Translations under genes and position numbers: made by a program
The notes under the pieces: generated by a model
The model's database searches: none
Told to the model about the DNA's origin: nothing
The model's input: the letters and a program-made list of their open reading frames with translations, nothing else
Part shown: positions 43,812 through 51,273 of the stretch, one piece after another
Layout of the letters: each line of letters opens with the position of its first letter
How positions within the stretch are numbered: position 1 is the first letter of the stretch
Source: Entomospira nematocerorum
Lineage (GTDB): Bacteria > Spirochaetota > Spirochaetia > WRBN01
Length of the DNA: 64,000 bases
NCBI RefSeq assembly: GCF_028748105.1
Contig: NZ_CP118168.1
Coordinates: 744,001-808,000 of the forward strand
Reading direction: 5' to 3'

Positions 43812-45264
43812 ACTCAAAGCGAAAGAGCTGCTTGACTCGATGTGGCTGTGCGAAGCTTTTACTACCAGCCACATCAAAGGAATGAAAATACGCTTGTACA
43901 TCTGCACTCTTCAGATATCGTTGTATCTGAAGAGCTTCGTTTTTATTTCTTGCTGGAATATAGGCGTGTAAGGCTTGATTTCCTTGGACAATCCCTTTGA
44001 CAACAATTGTCTTGAAATGATAACTTCCCATAGCCTGCCAGATAACTTTATATGGTGTAAATGCGTAGCTACCCACCCCTAGTAATGCATAAAAATCACC
44101 ACGCTTCATATAGCTTTGCAGCATTGTTCCTTTACGTTGTCTCAAGGGTTGTTCTATACTCTTGATATAGCTATAGGCTCGTGGATAGTTTTCTTTAATA
44201 AATTCTAAATTTAGTAATTCAGCTGTATGAGGATTATAGGGAAGAAAGAGCCATCGTTTAGTTTGAAAATCCTTTTCCTTAAAGTTATCTGCAACAACAA
44301 GCGGAACAATTAGATCCTTGGGTAAGATGGCTGAGACAATTTTATTGGAGACCACTACGTGATTCGTATCTGTATGATCTTCATAGTGATCAAAGATAAA
44401 GTAGTTATTTGCTCCTGAGGTATTAATACCTTGTCGAGGTCTTTGTTCTAGGGGAATACTCATGGGGTTATGGATGAAAATGTGGTTCGGCCAGTCTTGC
44501 TCAAGCCAGTCTGCGGAGATATGGGTTTTTTTCCAATACCTAGGCTTATAATCGGTTGAGACATTAGTTAAATAGAGAAGACCATAATCACACGATATAG
44601 GAAAGACCTTTAGGTTCGAGAGATTGTAATACCACAAAGGACGTAAGGGTGTATGGAGAGGCCATTGAAAAGATCGCCATGGAACGTGCGCTGCAGATGT
44701 CAGCATGGAGTGAGGAATGAATGCAACGAGCTTATGCTGACGAGGTGTCCATCGATCAACTGCAAGGGTAAGAGATAGTGCAGCCAGATCAACATGAGAT
44801 CCACCCATGATGATCGATGATGTATTCACGAGATGATAATGGAGAAATAAAGGTTTAAGTTTCTCTTGTCTTGCTTGGCTGAGATGATTAAATGTAATCC
44901 ATGGTGGATTGGTGAAAATGATATCAATGGGAAGATTTTGTTCAAAGAAAAAGGTATCGACAACGAAAAAATTCTCCCAAGGAAGCGTTAGACCTCTTTT
45001 TTTTAGTTCTTTTTCAAAGGTATCTAAATGGGTTGCTTGCCAGTCAAAGCCGTAGAGTCGGTTGACGGGAATATTTTTGAGAGGAACGTTATCATTGATG
45101 GCTAAGTCGATTAATGATAGGAGGAGAGCTCCCTCGCCCATAAACGGATCCAGTACTGTGGATCCACCGAGCCAATCCTTGTAAATATGACTTGTCTGCG
45201 CCGCAAACTGTCCCCACTCTATGGGGGTAAATACTTCACCAATATTAGGATGAATAATCGACAT
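43735..45264 (-). CDS. Orphan gamma-type N6-adenine DNA methyltransferase
   Basis: 509 residues from the ATG at 45264 (an upstream TTG would add 14). SAM motif I TVLDPFMGEGALLL at about 36, motif IV TNPPWITF at about 120 (the N6-adenine NPPW), then a conserved MGGSHVDLAALSLTLA and a C-terminal target-recognition region. The order I then IV marks the gamma class. There is no restriction subunit or nuclease domain visible, so it is probably a solitary epigenetic or protective methylase. Its C-terminal 25 codons overlap the end of hrpA. Confidence 0.82.
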   Translation of the reverse strand: MSIIHPNIGEVFTPIEWGQFAAQTSHIYKDWLGGSTVLDPFMGEGALLLSLIDLAINDNVPLKNIPVNRLYGFDWQATHLDTFEKELKKRGLTLPWENFFVVDTFFFEQNLPIDIIFTNPPWITFNHLSQARQEKLKPLFLHYHLVNTSSIIMGGSHVDLAALSLTLAVDRWTPRQHKLVAFIPHSMLTSAAHVPWRSFQWPLHTPLRPLWYYNLSNLKVFPISCDYGLLYLTNVSTDYKPRYWKKTHISADWLEQDWPNHIFIHNPMSIPLEQRPRQGINTSGANNYFIFDHYEDHTDTNHVVVSNKIVSAILPKDLIVPLVVADNFKEKDFQTKRWLFLPYNPHTAELLNLEFIKENYPRAYSYIKSIEQPLRQRKGTMLQSYMKRGDFYALLGVGSYAFTPYKVIWQAMGSYHFKTIVVKGIVQGNQALHAYIPARNKNEALQIQRYLKSADVQAYFHSFDVAGSKSFAQPHRVKQLFRFESIPSKEKLSVAQKLDLDLHSEDHYP

Positions 45265-45372
45265 GCACTTCTCTCTTTCTATAGAATGGTGTAAAATTGA
45301 TGTCAAGAAGACTTACTAATAATAACCATAAAGCCTTTGATAGGCAATAGAGGGTGAGGAGTTTGTTTATAA

Positions 45373-46227
45373 ATGAAGACAATTATACGCGCTGACGTTA
45401 TGGGCTACTGCATGGGCGTAGAACGAGCGATAAAAATAGCAGAAAAAGAGTTAGAGGCAAATCGTAGAGTCATTTCGCTAGGTTTATTGATTCACAATGC
45501 GATAGAGAATCAACGATTAGCAGACTTAGGTCTTGAATTTCAAGAAGTAGAGACATTACCAGAGCAGGGTAATGGTCAGACACTTTTAATTCGTGCTCAT
45601 GGATTAGATCCAAAGGTGCAAAAAAGTTTAAAAGAGAGAGGATATCATCTTGTAGATGCAACGTGTCCTTTAGTTGTTATGAATCAAAAAGATATTGTGA
45701 AGGCCAGAGAGTCTGGACTGTATACGGTGATTATTGGTAAGCCAACACATGCCGAGATTCTAGCAATGAAAGGTTTCGCTGATGAGCATCGCTTATCAAT
45801 CATTAGCTCTGAGGAGGAGGCACAAGTTCTTGATATAGAGGAAACGGATCTTTTTATATTATCACAAACGACATTGAGACCAGACTTATTGCTACGCATC
45901 AAGACTATTTTATCGAAGAGATATCAGCTACATGAGTATCGCCAGAGTATTTGTCCAGCGACACAAGATAGACAAAAAGCTGTCAAGGCGTTATCTGAAA
46001 AAGTAGATGTTATCATCGTCGTTGGGGATAGTCATAGTGCAAATACTCGCGGGCTATATGAGAGCGCTCTAGATGCAGGTATTCCTGCATACTTAGTGAG
46101 TCAGGCATCTGCATTGAGTTGTCAGCAAATTAGTGCTTATGAACGTGTGGGCATCACAGCAGGTGCAAGTGTGCCAGATTATGTTATTGACGAGGTCGAG
46201 GATCTGTTAAAAAAGTTTTTAGAATAA
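45373..46227 (+). CDS. ispH: 4-hydroxy-3-methylbut-2-enyl diphosphate reductase
   Basis: 284 residues with the three [4Fe-4S] cysteines: GYCMGVERA (C13), DATCPLV (about C97), SICPATQDRQ (about C195). The His/Glu active-site block is altered but present: LIHNAIEN, KPTHAEILAMKG and the substrate-binding GDSHSANTRGL. It makes IPP/DMAPP at the last step of the MEP isoprenoid pathway. The family usually has 'GHxGHxE'; here the first His is absent, so the protein is divergent. GAGGAG lies 13 bases before the ATG. Confidence 0.88.
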   Translation: MKTIIRADVMGYCMGVERAIKIAEKELEANRRVISLGLLIHNAIENQRLADLGLEFQEVETLPEQGNGQTLLIRAHGLDPKVQKSLKERGYHLVDATCPLVVMNQKDIVKARESGLYTVIIGKPTHAEILAMKGFADEHRLSIISSEEEAQVLDIEETDLFILSQTTLRPDLLLRIKTILSKRYQLHEYRQSICPATQDRQKAVKALSEKVDVIIVVGDSHSANTRGLYESALDAGIPAYLVSQASALSCQQISAYERVGITAGASVPDYVIDEVEDLLKKFLE

Positions 46228-46238
46228 GAATATTTTAG

Positions 46239-46281
46239 TTGAGGAATCTATGAAAATATGGTACACTATTAGTGTGTACAC
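46239..46281 (+). promoter_or_regulatory. Promoter with palindromic operator for the GNAT gene
   Basis: TTGAGG (46239-46244), 17-base spacer, TACACT (46262-46267). ACACTA-T-TAGTGT (46263-46275) is a perfect 6+1+6 palindrome covering the -10, followed at once by a second palindrome, GTGTACAC (46274-46281). The layout suggests a repressor binding site. Confidence 0.45.
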
Positions 46282-46311
46282 TTGCAAAGATATGAGTAGG
46301 AGAGGTGAAAA

Positions 46312-46725
46312 ATGCAACTGGAAAAGGATGGCTTTTTATATACAGACGAAAGGGTTGACCCAATGAGTGTATACGATTTGTTGGATCAGGGAAGAATGTT
46401 GAATAATCGTAGTCAATATTTGGTAGAAGAGTCGTTAAGGCATTCTTACTGTTTATCCGTGTACGATCGCAATCGATTAATTGCATTTGCACGTGTTTTA
46501 TCTGACTATGGCTCTGTAAGTATCATTCGTGATGTTATTTTGTCACCAGATTATCGCCATAAAGGAATAGCACATGAGCTTTTTCGTATTTTAAGTACCT
46601 CTGAGCTCTTTAAGCGGACTAATCTTGTATTATGGTCTCGATTAGATGTGCCATTTTATCATGAATTTGGATTTAAACAATTAAATAGAAAAATTTTCTT
46701 AAAACCATCTGATTTAGAGCAATAA
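46312..46725 (+). CDS. GNAT-family acetyltransferase
   Basis: 137 residues, one GCN5 domain. The acetyl-CoA loop is IRDVILSPDYRHKGIAHEL (R/Q-x-x-G/A: YRHKGIA at about 78-90) and the C-terminal strand VPFYHEFGFKQLN is typical of small GNAT proteins. The acetyl acceptor is unknown. AGGAGAGG lies 6 bases before the ATG. It stands alone with its own palindrome-covered promoter, so it may respond to a small-molecule signal. Confidence 0.8.
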   Translation: MQLEKDGFLYTDERVDPMSVYDLLDQGRMLNNRSQYLVEESLRHSYCLSVYDRNRLIAFARVLSDYGSVSIIRDVILSPDYRHKGIAHELFRILSTSELFKRTNLVLWSRLDVPFYHEFGFKQLNRKIFLKPSDLEQ

Positions 46726-46752
46726 AACACTTTACACAGTTGATTAATTTAC

Positions 46753-46786
46753 TCTCAACCCTTATCCTATAGTGTAAGGGTTGAGA
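46753..46786. repeat. Perfect 12-base inverted repeat upstream of pyrG
   Basis: TCTCAACCCTTA (46753-46764), loop of 10, TAAGGGTTGAGA (46775-46786), between the GNAT stop and pyrG. No T-run follows, so it is not a clean terminator; it may be a leader structure of pyrG or a protein site. Confidence 0.6.
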
Positions 46787-46867
46787 ATTATATTATAGTG
46801 GATCTCCTTGTAAAAATATTAAATATCGGATAAAATGCGATTTTAGAAGGAAGGGATTTAAGAATTT

Positions 46868-48505
46868 ATGAGTACTAGAAAATACGTCTTTGTTACAGGT
46901 GGTGTAACAAGTAGTTTAGGTAAGGGAATCTGTGTCAGTAGTCTAGGCGCTCTATTAGAGGGAAGGGGCTATAAAGTTTCCTTACAAAAGATTGATCCTT
47001 ATCTGAATGTTGATCCCGGAACAATGAGTCCCTATGAGCACGGTGAGGTTTATGTAACAGAGGATGGTGCAGAAGCTGACTTAGATCTCGGTAATTACGA
47101 GCGATTCACAACCCAAGAGGTTCGACGTGTTAACTCTATGACTACAGGACAGGTGTATATGTCGGTTTTAGAGAAGGAACGTCGGGGAGATTACTTAGGA
47201 AAAACGGTACAAATTATTCCTCATATCACAGATGAGATTAAGAATCGCATCAGGGCTTGTGCTGATGAGAGTGATAGCGATGTGCATGTTGTCGAAGTTG
47301 GTGGAACTGTTGGTGATATTGAAAGTGTTCCATACTTAGAGGCAATCAGACAATTTTCTCGTGATGAAGGTCTCCATAATGTTGCCTATGTTCATTTAAC
47401 TTTGGCTCCGTACTTATCTGCAGCTGATGAGGTTAAAAGTAAACCAACACAGCACTCTGTAAAAGAGTTAATGAAGAGCGGAATTCATCCTCATGTAATT
47501 GTATGTAGAAGTAATCTTCCATTGGCTTTAGATGTTCGTATGAAGATAGCTCTTTTTTGTGACGTTAAGGAAGAGTCTGTTATTTCAGCCTATAATGCAC
47601 CTAATTCAGTTTACCAGATGCCTGAAGTGTTTGCAAAAGAAGGACTTGATATTGCTGTGTTAGAGGCTCTCTCCTTGCCTGTTGATACCCCAAGAAATTT
47701 GAAAAAGTGGCATGACGTATCGGCGGCATTTAGAGTCATGAATCGTCCGATTGTGAGTATTGCTATTGTTGGAAAGTATGTAGGTCATCAAGATGCTTAC
47801 AAATCGGTATATGAGGCTTTAATTCATGCCGGATTGGCACTACGTGTAGAAATTCAGTTATTGTTAATTCACGCAGAAGATTTAGAGAATAATGATGAAA
47901 TGAGTTGGCAAATTATTAAGGCTGCTCACGGCATTCTTATTCCGGGTGGCTTTGGTGAGCGAGGTATCGAGGGTATCATTAGTGCTATCACTTATGCACG
48001 TACGAAGAACATACCTCTATTTGGTATTTGTTTAGGTATGCAATGTGTTGCTATTGAATTTGCCCGATCGGAGTTGGGATTGAGTGATGCACACTCCACT
48101 GAATTTGATCAGCACACGGATCATCCCATTATTGATATTATGGAAGAGCAAAAGAAGCAATATCAACTTGGTGGTACGATGCGATTAGGAAGCTTCCATA
48201 CGGTATTAGCAGAAGATAGTTTGGCATACACTCTCTATGGTTCTAAGGATATTCAGGAGCGACATCGTCATCGTTATGAATTTAATAACGTGTATCGGAA
48301 ACAATTTGAAGAGGCGGGAATGCGCTTCTCCGGAATTAATCCTGAGCTAAATTTAGTGGAAATAATGGAGATTCCTAGTCATAAATGGTTTCTTGCTGGC
48401 CAATTTCATCCAGAATTTAAGAGTAAGCCATTTGCTGCACATCCGTTGTTCAAAGGTTTTGTAGATGCAAGTTTGGCAGAAAAATTAGCACGTAAAAAAG
48501 AGTAG
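46868..48505 (+). CDS. pyrG: CTP synthase
   Basis: 545 residues, normal length. The N-terminal synthetase (about 1-270) has KYVFVTGGVTSSLGKGI, KIDPYLNVDPGTMSPYEHGE, EVGGTVGDIES; the C-terminal glutaminase has the class I Cys in FGICLGMQCVAIEFAR and the His/Glu in GQFHPEFKS. It makes CTP from UTP, ATP and glutamine in pyrimidine biosynthesis. AAGGAAGG is 12 bases before the ATG. A 34-base inverted repeat lies in the leader; a terminator follows. Confidence 0.97.
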   Translation: MSTRKYVFVTGGVTSSLGKGICVSSLGALLEGRGYKVSLQKIDPYLNVDPGTMSPYEHGEVYVTEDGAEADLDLGNYERFTTQEVRRVNSMTTGQVYMSVLEKERRGDYLGKTVQIIPHITDEIKNRIRACADESDSDVHVVEVGGTVGDIESVPYLEAIRQFSRDEGLHNVAYVHLTLAPYLSAADEVKSKPTQHSVKELMKSGIHPHVIVCRSNLPLALDVRMKIALFCDVKEESVISAYNAPNSVYQMPEVFAKEGLDIAVLEALSLPVDTPRNLKKWHDVSAAFRVMNRPIVSIAIVGKYVGHQDAYKSVYEALIHAGLALRVEIQLLLIHAEDLENNDEMSWQIIKAAHGILIPGGFGERGIEGIISAITYARTKNIPLFGICLGMQCVAIEFARSELGLSDAHSTEFDQHTDHPIIDIMEEQKKQYQLGGTMRLGSFHTVLAEDSLAYTLYGSKDIQERHRHRYEFNNVYRKQFEEAGMRFSGINPELNLVEIMEIPSHKWFLAGQFHPEFKSKPFAAHPLFKGFVDASLAEKLARKKE

Positions 48506-48527
48506 TCAATAGTACCCTTAATTCTTT

Positions 48528-48550
48528 TCCCTCTGAGAGGGATTTTCTTT
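48528..48550 (+). terminator. pyrG terminator
   Basis: TCCCTC, loop TGA, GAGGGA (48528-48542), then TTTTCTTT. Confidence 0.8.
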
Positions 48551-48638
48551 ATATGCAGGTATTATCGAATCTATAAGATATTTTTAGGTATGTATGTGAA
48601 TAAAAGCATAATTTAGTTTTAAAGAATGGAGAAATAAC

Positions 48639-48667
48639 TTGACTTTTTTAATAAAATCCATTAGAAT
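48639..48667 (+). promoter_or_regulatory. Promoter of tRNA-Arg
   Basis: TTGACT (48639-48644), 17-base spacer, TAGAAT (48662-48667); the start of the mature tRNA at 48697 would follow a leader of about 20 bases. Confidence 0.65.
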
Positions 48668-48696
48668 ACAGCTAGTTTTTGTCTAAAGACTATATT

Positions 48697-48770
48697 GCGC
48701 TCATAGCTCAACTGGATAGAGCAATTGCCTTCTAAGCAATAGGTTGGGGGTTCGAGTCCCTCTGGGCGCG
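48697..48770 (+). tRNA. tRNA-Arg(UCU)
   Basis: A 74-base cloverleaf. Acceptor stem GCGCTCA with TGGGCGC (one T-G pair), discriminator G; D-arm GCTC...GAGC; anticodon arm ATTGC-CTTCTAA-GCAAT with anticodon TCT, which reads AGA/AGG; T-arm GGGGG-TTCGAGT-CCCTC. CCA is not encoded. Its own promoter is upstream and a terminator at 48808 downstream. Confidence 0.95.
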
Positions 48771-48807
48771 ATAGATTAACTGCAAAGGTTCTGGAAATGG
48801 ATAGAGA

Positions 48808-48838
48808 GGCATAAGAGAGATATTTCTTATGCCTTTTT
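48808..48838 (+). terminator. tRNA-Arg terminator
   Basis: GGCATAAGA (48808-48816), loop GAGATATT, TCTTATGCC (48825-48833), then TTTTT. Confidence 0.85.
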
Positions 48839-48846
48839 CTTTATAT

Positions 48847-48902
48847 GTAGAAACTTCTATTATATATAGAGAAAGTAGAAACTTCTATTATATATAGAGA
48901 AA
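48847..48902. repeat. 28-base unit repeated twice in tandem
   Basis: The units at 48847-48874 and 48875-48902 are identical and start GTAGAAACTTC; each carries a TAGAA-AC-TTCTA palindrome and a TATATATAGAG tail. They lie between the two tRNA terminators. Confidence 0.95.
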
Positions 48903-48903
48903 A

Positions 48904-48934
48904 AAAAGAGACATACACAATGGTTGTCTCTTTT
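48904..48934 (-). terminator. tRNA-Leu terminator
   Basis: AAAAGAGAC (48904-48912) and GTCTCTTTT (48926-48934) form a perfect 9-base stem. On the minus strand it follows the 3' end of tRNA-Leu directly and runs into a stretch of T. Confidence 0.8.
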
Positions 48935-48935
48935 A

Positions 48936-49020
48936 TGCCGAGGACGGGACTTGAACCCGTACAGCCGTGATGGCCGAGAGATTTTAAGTCTCTTGTGTCT
49001 ACCAATTTCACCACCTCGGC
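48936..49020 (-). tRNA. tRNA-Leu(UAA)
   Basis: An 85-base class II tRNA. Acceptor GCCGAGG with CCTCGGC, discriminator A; D-arm TGGTGAAATTGGTAGACAC; anticodon arm AGAGA-CTTAAAA-TCTCT with anticodon TAA (codons UUA/UUG); a long variable arm, CGGCCATCACGGCTG; T-arm GTTCAAGTCCC. CCA is not encoded. Converges on tRNA-Arg. Confidence 0.95.
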
Positions 49021-49057
49021 AACACGATAGCTAGTATATCTCTCTTCATAAAAAAAG

Positions 49058-49561
49058 TCAAGTATCATAAGTGGAATTTTTCATTGATTCCATTTTTTTT
49101 TGCATCATTTCGGTTACAATAGAGGGAGCCATCGAGCTTATATCACCACCTAACAGGGCTATCTCTTTGAGTGCAGAAGAGCGCAGGATGGAATACTTGC
49201 CAGCACTAGGCATAAAGAGTGTCTCTACTTTATCATTTAACTGATGATTGTAGAGTGCTTGTTCAAATTCAAGGGCAAAATCACTTAAAGGACGCACTCC
49301 ACGAATGATAATGTGAATATTATGGTTTCGCGCATATTCAACGACAAAGGTGTCCCACGTACATATTGTAACATTGGGGAGATCCCTGCAAAGTTCTTGC
49401 ATCATTGCAATACGTTCATCTTCGCTAAAGAACGATCTTTTTTGGGGATTAATCGCCACAACAACATGAAGATGTTCGAAAATATAAGCAGATCGCTGAA
49501 TGAGATTAAGGTGCCCATAGGTGGGGGGATCAAAACTTCCAGGGAATATTGCATTACTCAT
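49058..49561 (-). CDS. coaD: Phosphopantetheine adenylyltransferase
   Basis: 167 residues from the ATG at 49561; a TTG 36 bases upstream would add 12 residues with a hydrophobic, atypical lead. Nucleotidyltransferase motif GSFDPPTYGHLNLIQRS, IRGVRPLSDFALEFEQALYN (pantetheine pocket) and YSILRSSALKEIA (the ISS-R region). It transfers AMP to 4'-phosphopantetheine, the fourth step of coenzyme A synthesis. No clear ribosome site. The stop lies 37 bases after the 5' end of tRNA-Leu, in the same direction. Confidence 0.93.
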   Translation of the reverse strand: MSNAIFPGSFDPPTYGHLNLIQRSAYIFEHLHVVVAINPQKRSFFSEDERIAMMQELCRDLPNVTICTWDTFVVEYARNHNIHIIIRGVRPLSDFALEFEQALYNHQLNDKVETLFMPSAGKYSILRSSALKEIALLGGDISSMAPSIVTEMMQKKMESMKNSTYDT

Positions 49562-49639
49562 AAGAAGAATGAAGCCATAAAAATGAAAAAAAATCAAGCT
49601 AAAAGAGGTAAAAATTTAGATAAATATCAGGATAGGGTT

Positions 49640-49668
49640 TTGACATTTTTTTTAAGAGGTAGTAAACT
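49640..49668 (+). promoter_or_regulatory. Promoter of the 49709 gene
   Basis: TTGACA (49640-49645), 17-base spacer including eight T, TAAACT (49663-49668). Confidence 0.55.
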
Positions 49669-49708
49669 TAACATTGAATTGTTCCGTTGTATAAGATAGG
49701 AGATGACT

Positions 49709-50350
49709 ATGAATAAAAGATTAAGTTTATTGGCCGTAATGTTTACATTATCTTTCATGGGTGTGCATGCGCAAAATGAACAAACTAAATCTAGTAGCAA
49801 GGCTGATGCTCTAACACGTCAAGCACGCAATAATGACCGCACACAAAAGCTTGATTTATTACATGCATTTGAAAATGGATCAATCGGTGTCGATCAGGAA
49901 AGCTTGCGTGCTTTAGAGATTCTTGCTGGAACAGGAACTGTATGGCGTGATCATAGCACTAGATCTATTGATTTTGCAGATATTCGTGCAGGAGCATTAG
50001 CAGTTTTGGGTGGAAGTGGATTAGATGAAGCTAGAGACATCGTGCTTCGTGTTATTGATTTAGAGACACATCCGGCGGTTTTAGCTGCAGGGTTTAATGC
50101 TATTGCAATGTTGGGTGCTGGAGAGAGTACCTTAGCTTTACGCGTTCTTAATGACGCAATGCTAAAAAATATGGCACGTAATCGTAGCAATAGTGTTGCA
50201 GATGAATATTTGAAAGCAATTGAGGTTCTCGTGGATACGAGTAATCCAGATTTACAAACAGTTGAAATTTTAACAGAGATCAGTCGTGGTATGGGATACA
50301 GTCATAATATCCGAACAAGAGCGAATGACTTTCTAAAGAGTTTTTGGTAG
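49709..50350 (+). CDS. Exported protein with HEAT-like helical repeats
   Basis: 213 residues from the ATG at 49709, which has AGGAG 6 bases upstream; the ATG at 49703 touches that site. Signal peptide MNKRLSLLAVMFTLSFMGVHA ends in VHA. The mature part is a row of alpha-helical pairs (LRALEILAGTG, AGALAVLGGSGLDEARDIVL, AVLAAGFNAIAMLGAGEST), like HEAT repeats. It is probably periplasmic. Function unknown; the TPR lipoprotein follows. Confidence 0.7.
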   Translation: MNKRLSLLAVMFTLSFMGVHAQNEQTKSSSKADALTRQARNNDRTQKLDLLHAFENGSIGVDQESLRALEILAGTGTVWRDHSTRSIDFADIRAGALAVLGGSGLDEARDIVLRVIDLETHPAVLAAGFNAIAMLGAGESTLALRVLNDAMLKNMARNRSNSVADEYLKAIEVLVDTSNPDLQTVEILTEISRGMGYSHNIRTRANDFLKSFW

Positions 50351-50375
50351 AATATCCACAATAGCATAATGAAAT

Positions 50376-50427
50376 AGTAGAAGGGGTCTTTGCGAAGACT
50401 GTCTTCTACTGTATAATGAGTGCAATG
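50376..50427 (+). promoter_or_regulatory. Hairpin and promoter overlapping a gene start
   Basis: A hairpin AGTAGAAG...CTTCTACT (50376-50410, inner stem GTCTT/AAGAC) is followed by TTGCGA (50390-50395), a 16-base spacer, and TATAAT (50412-50417). The second ATG of the gene begins at 50425, 8 bases after TATAAT, so the transcript may be leaderless. Confidence 0.4.
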
Positions 50428-51225
50428 ATAAAAAATAGTAGACATATTACATGTAATAAAATCGTTTTTCTTGTATATATGGGTATTCTTGTTTTTTTTG
50501 CATCATGCGTATCTTCTAGTGGTAATAATAATCAAAAATACATTTATAGCATATTAGCAGAATACGGACTGAATTCATCTCAGGCACAGATAATTGAAGA
50601 TTTAGAGAATCTTGATGAGGATAGTCTGTGGCTACAATTATTTTCTGCCTCACAACTGAAGCAGAATCAAATTGGCTTAGTTTTAGCTGTGCGTTTATTA
50701 GAGTTTGATCCAGAAAATGATGAGTTATACCATGAAATAGGATATTTTTTGGCTAATCAAAGACTCTATACACAGGCTGCCACGATGTATCGTAAAGCTA
50801 TTGAGCTTAATGTAGAGAGCCACGCGTCGTATTATAATTTAGGGGAACTCTATATTCTTCATAATAAATTTTATGAGGCGCAACATGTATTAGAAATAGC
50901 TCATGAGCTGAATCCTGATGAGCACCAGTATACTATTCAGTTAGCTAAGGTCTATTTCATACAGCATCGTTATGATGAGGCTTTACATTTATATGAGATG
51001 GTTTTGAGTGATCTTCAAGAGGATGTACAGCGAAAGGATACACCACTCATAAGAGAAGAAATGTACCAAAATATTTATTACGACATGGCATTAGCGTACT
51101 TTTACGGGAAAGATGATATATATAAAGCGAGAATATATCTTGAAATTTATGAGTCCCTTGTCCCTAACGATACAGATGCATGGAGTTTAAGGGAGAGTAT
51201 GGGGCTGAGAGATGATGTTAGATAA
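50425..51225 (+). CDS. TPR-repeat lipoprotein
   Basis: 266 residues from the ATG at 50425 (an ATG at 50416 lies inside the -10 box). Lipobox FFASC at Cys28. The mature part has at least three or four TPR units (about 90-200), for example AAELYTQAATMYRKAIELN-like spacing at LFEQAATMY, NLGELYILHNKFYEAQHV and LAKVYFIQHRYDEALHLYE. Likely a periplasmic or outer-membrane-anchored scaffold. No ribosome site is visible. A bidirectional terminator follows, facing glyS. Confidence 0.72.
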   Translation: MIKNSRHITCNKIVFLVYMGILVFFASCVSSSGNNNQKYIYSILAEYGLNSSQAQIIEDLENLDEDSLWLQLFSASQLKQNQIGLVLAVRLLEFDPENDELYHEIGYFLANQRLYTQAATMYRKAIELNVESHASYYNLGELYILHNKFYEAQHVLEIAHELNPDEHQYTIQLAKVYFIQHRYDEALHLYEMVLSDLQEDVQRKDTPLIREEMYQNIYYDMALAYFYGKDDIYKARIYLEIYESLVPNDTDAWSLRESMGLRDDVR

Positions 51226-51232
51226 GTATAAT

Positions 51233-51265
51233 AAAAAAGATAGCTATATACGGCTATCTTTTTTT
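51233..51265. terminator. Bidirectional terminator between the TPR lipoprotein and glyS
   Basis: Six A, GATAGC (51239-51244), loop, GCTATC (51253-51258), then seven T. Confidence 0.8.
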
Positions 51266-51273
51266 ATCATCAT

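Noticed and set aside
48841..49068. 76-codon minus-strand reading frame across tRNA-Leu
   Set aside because: It is the known translation artefact of a tRNA-Leu gene and contains the two terminators and the tandem repeat.
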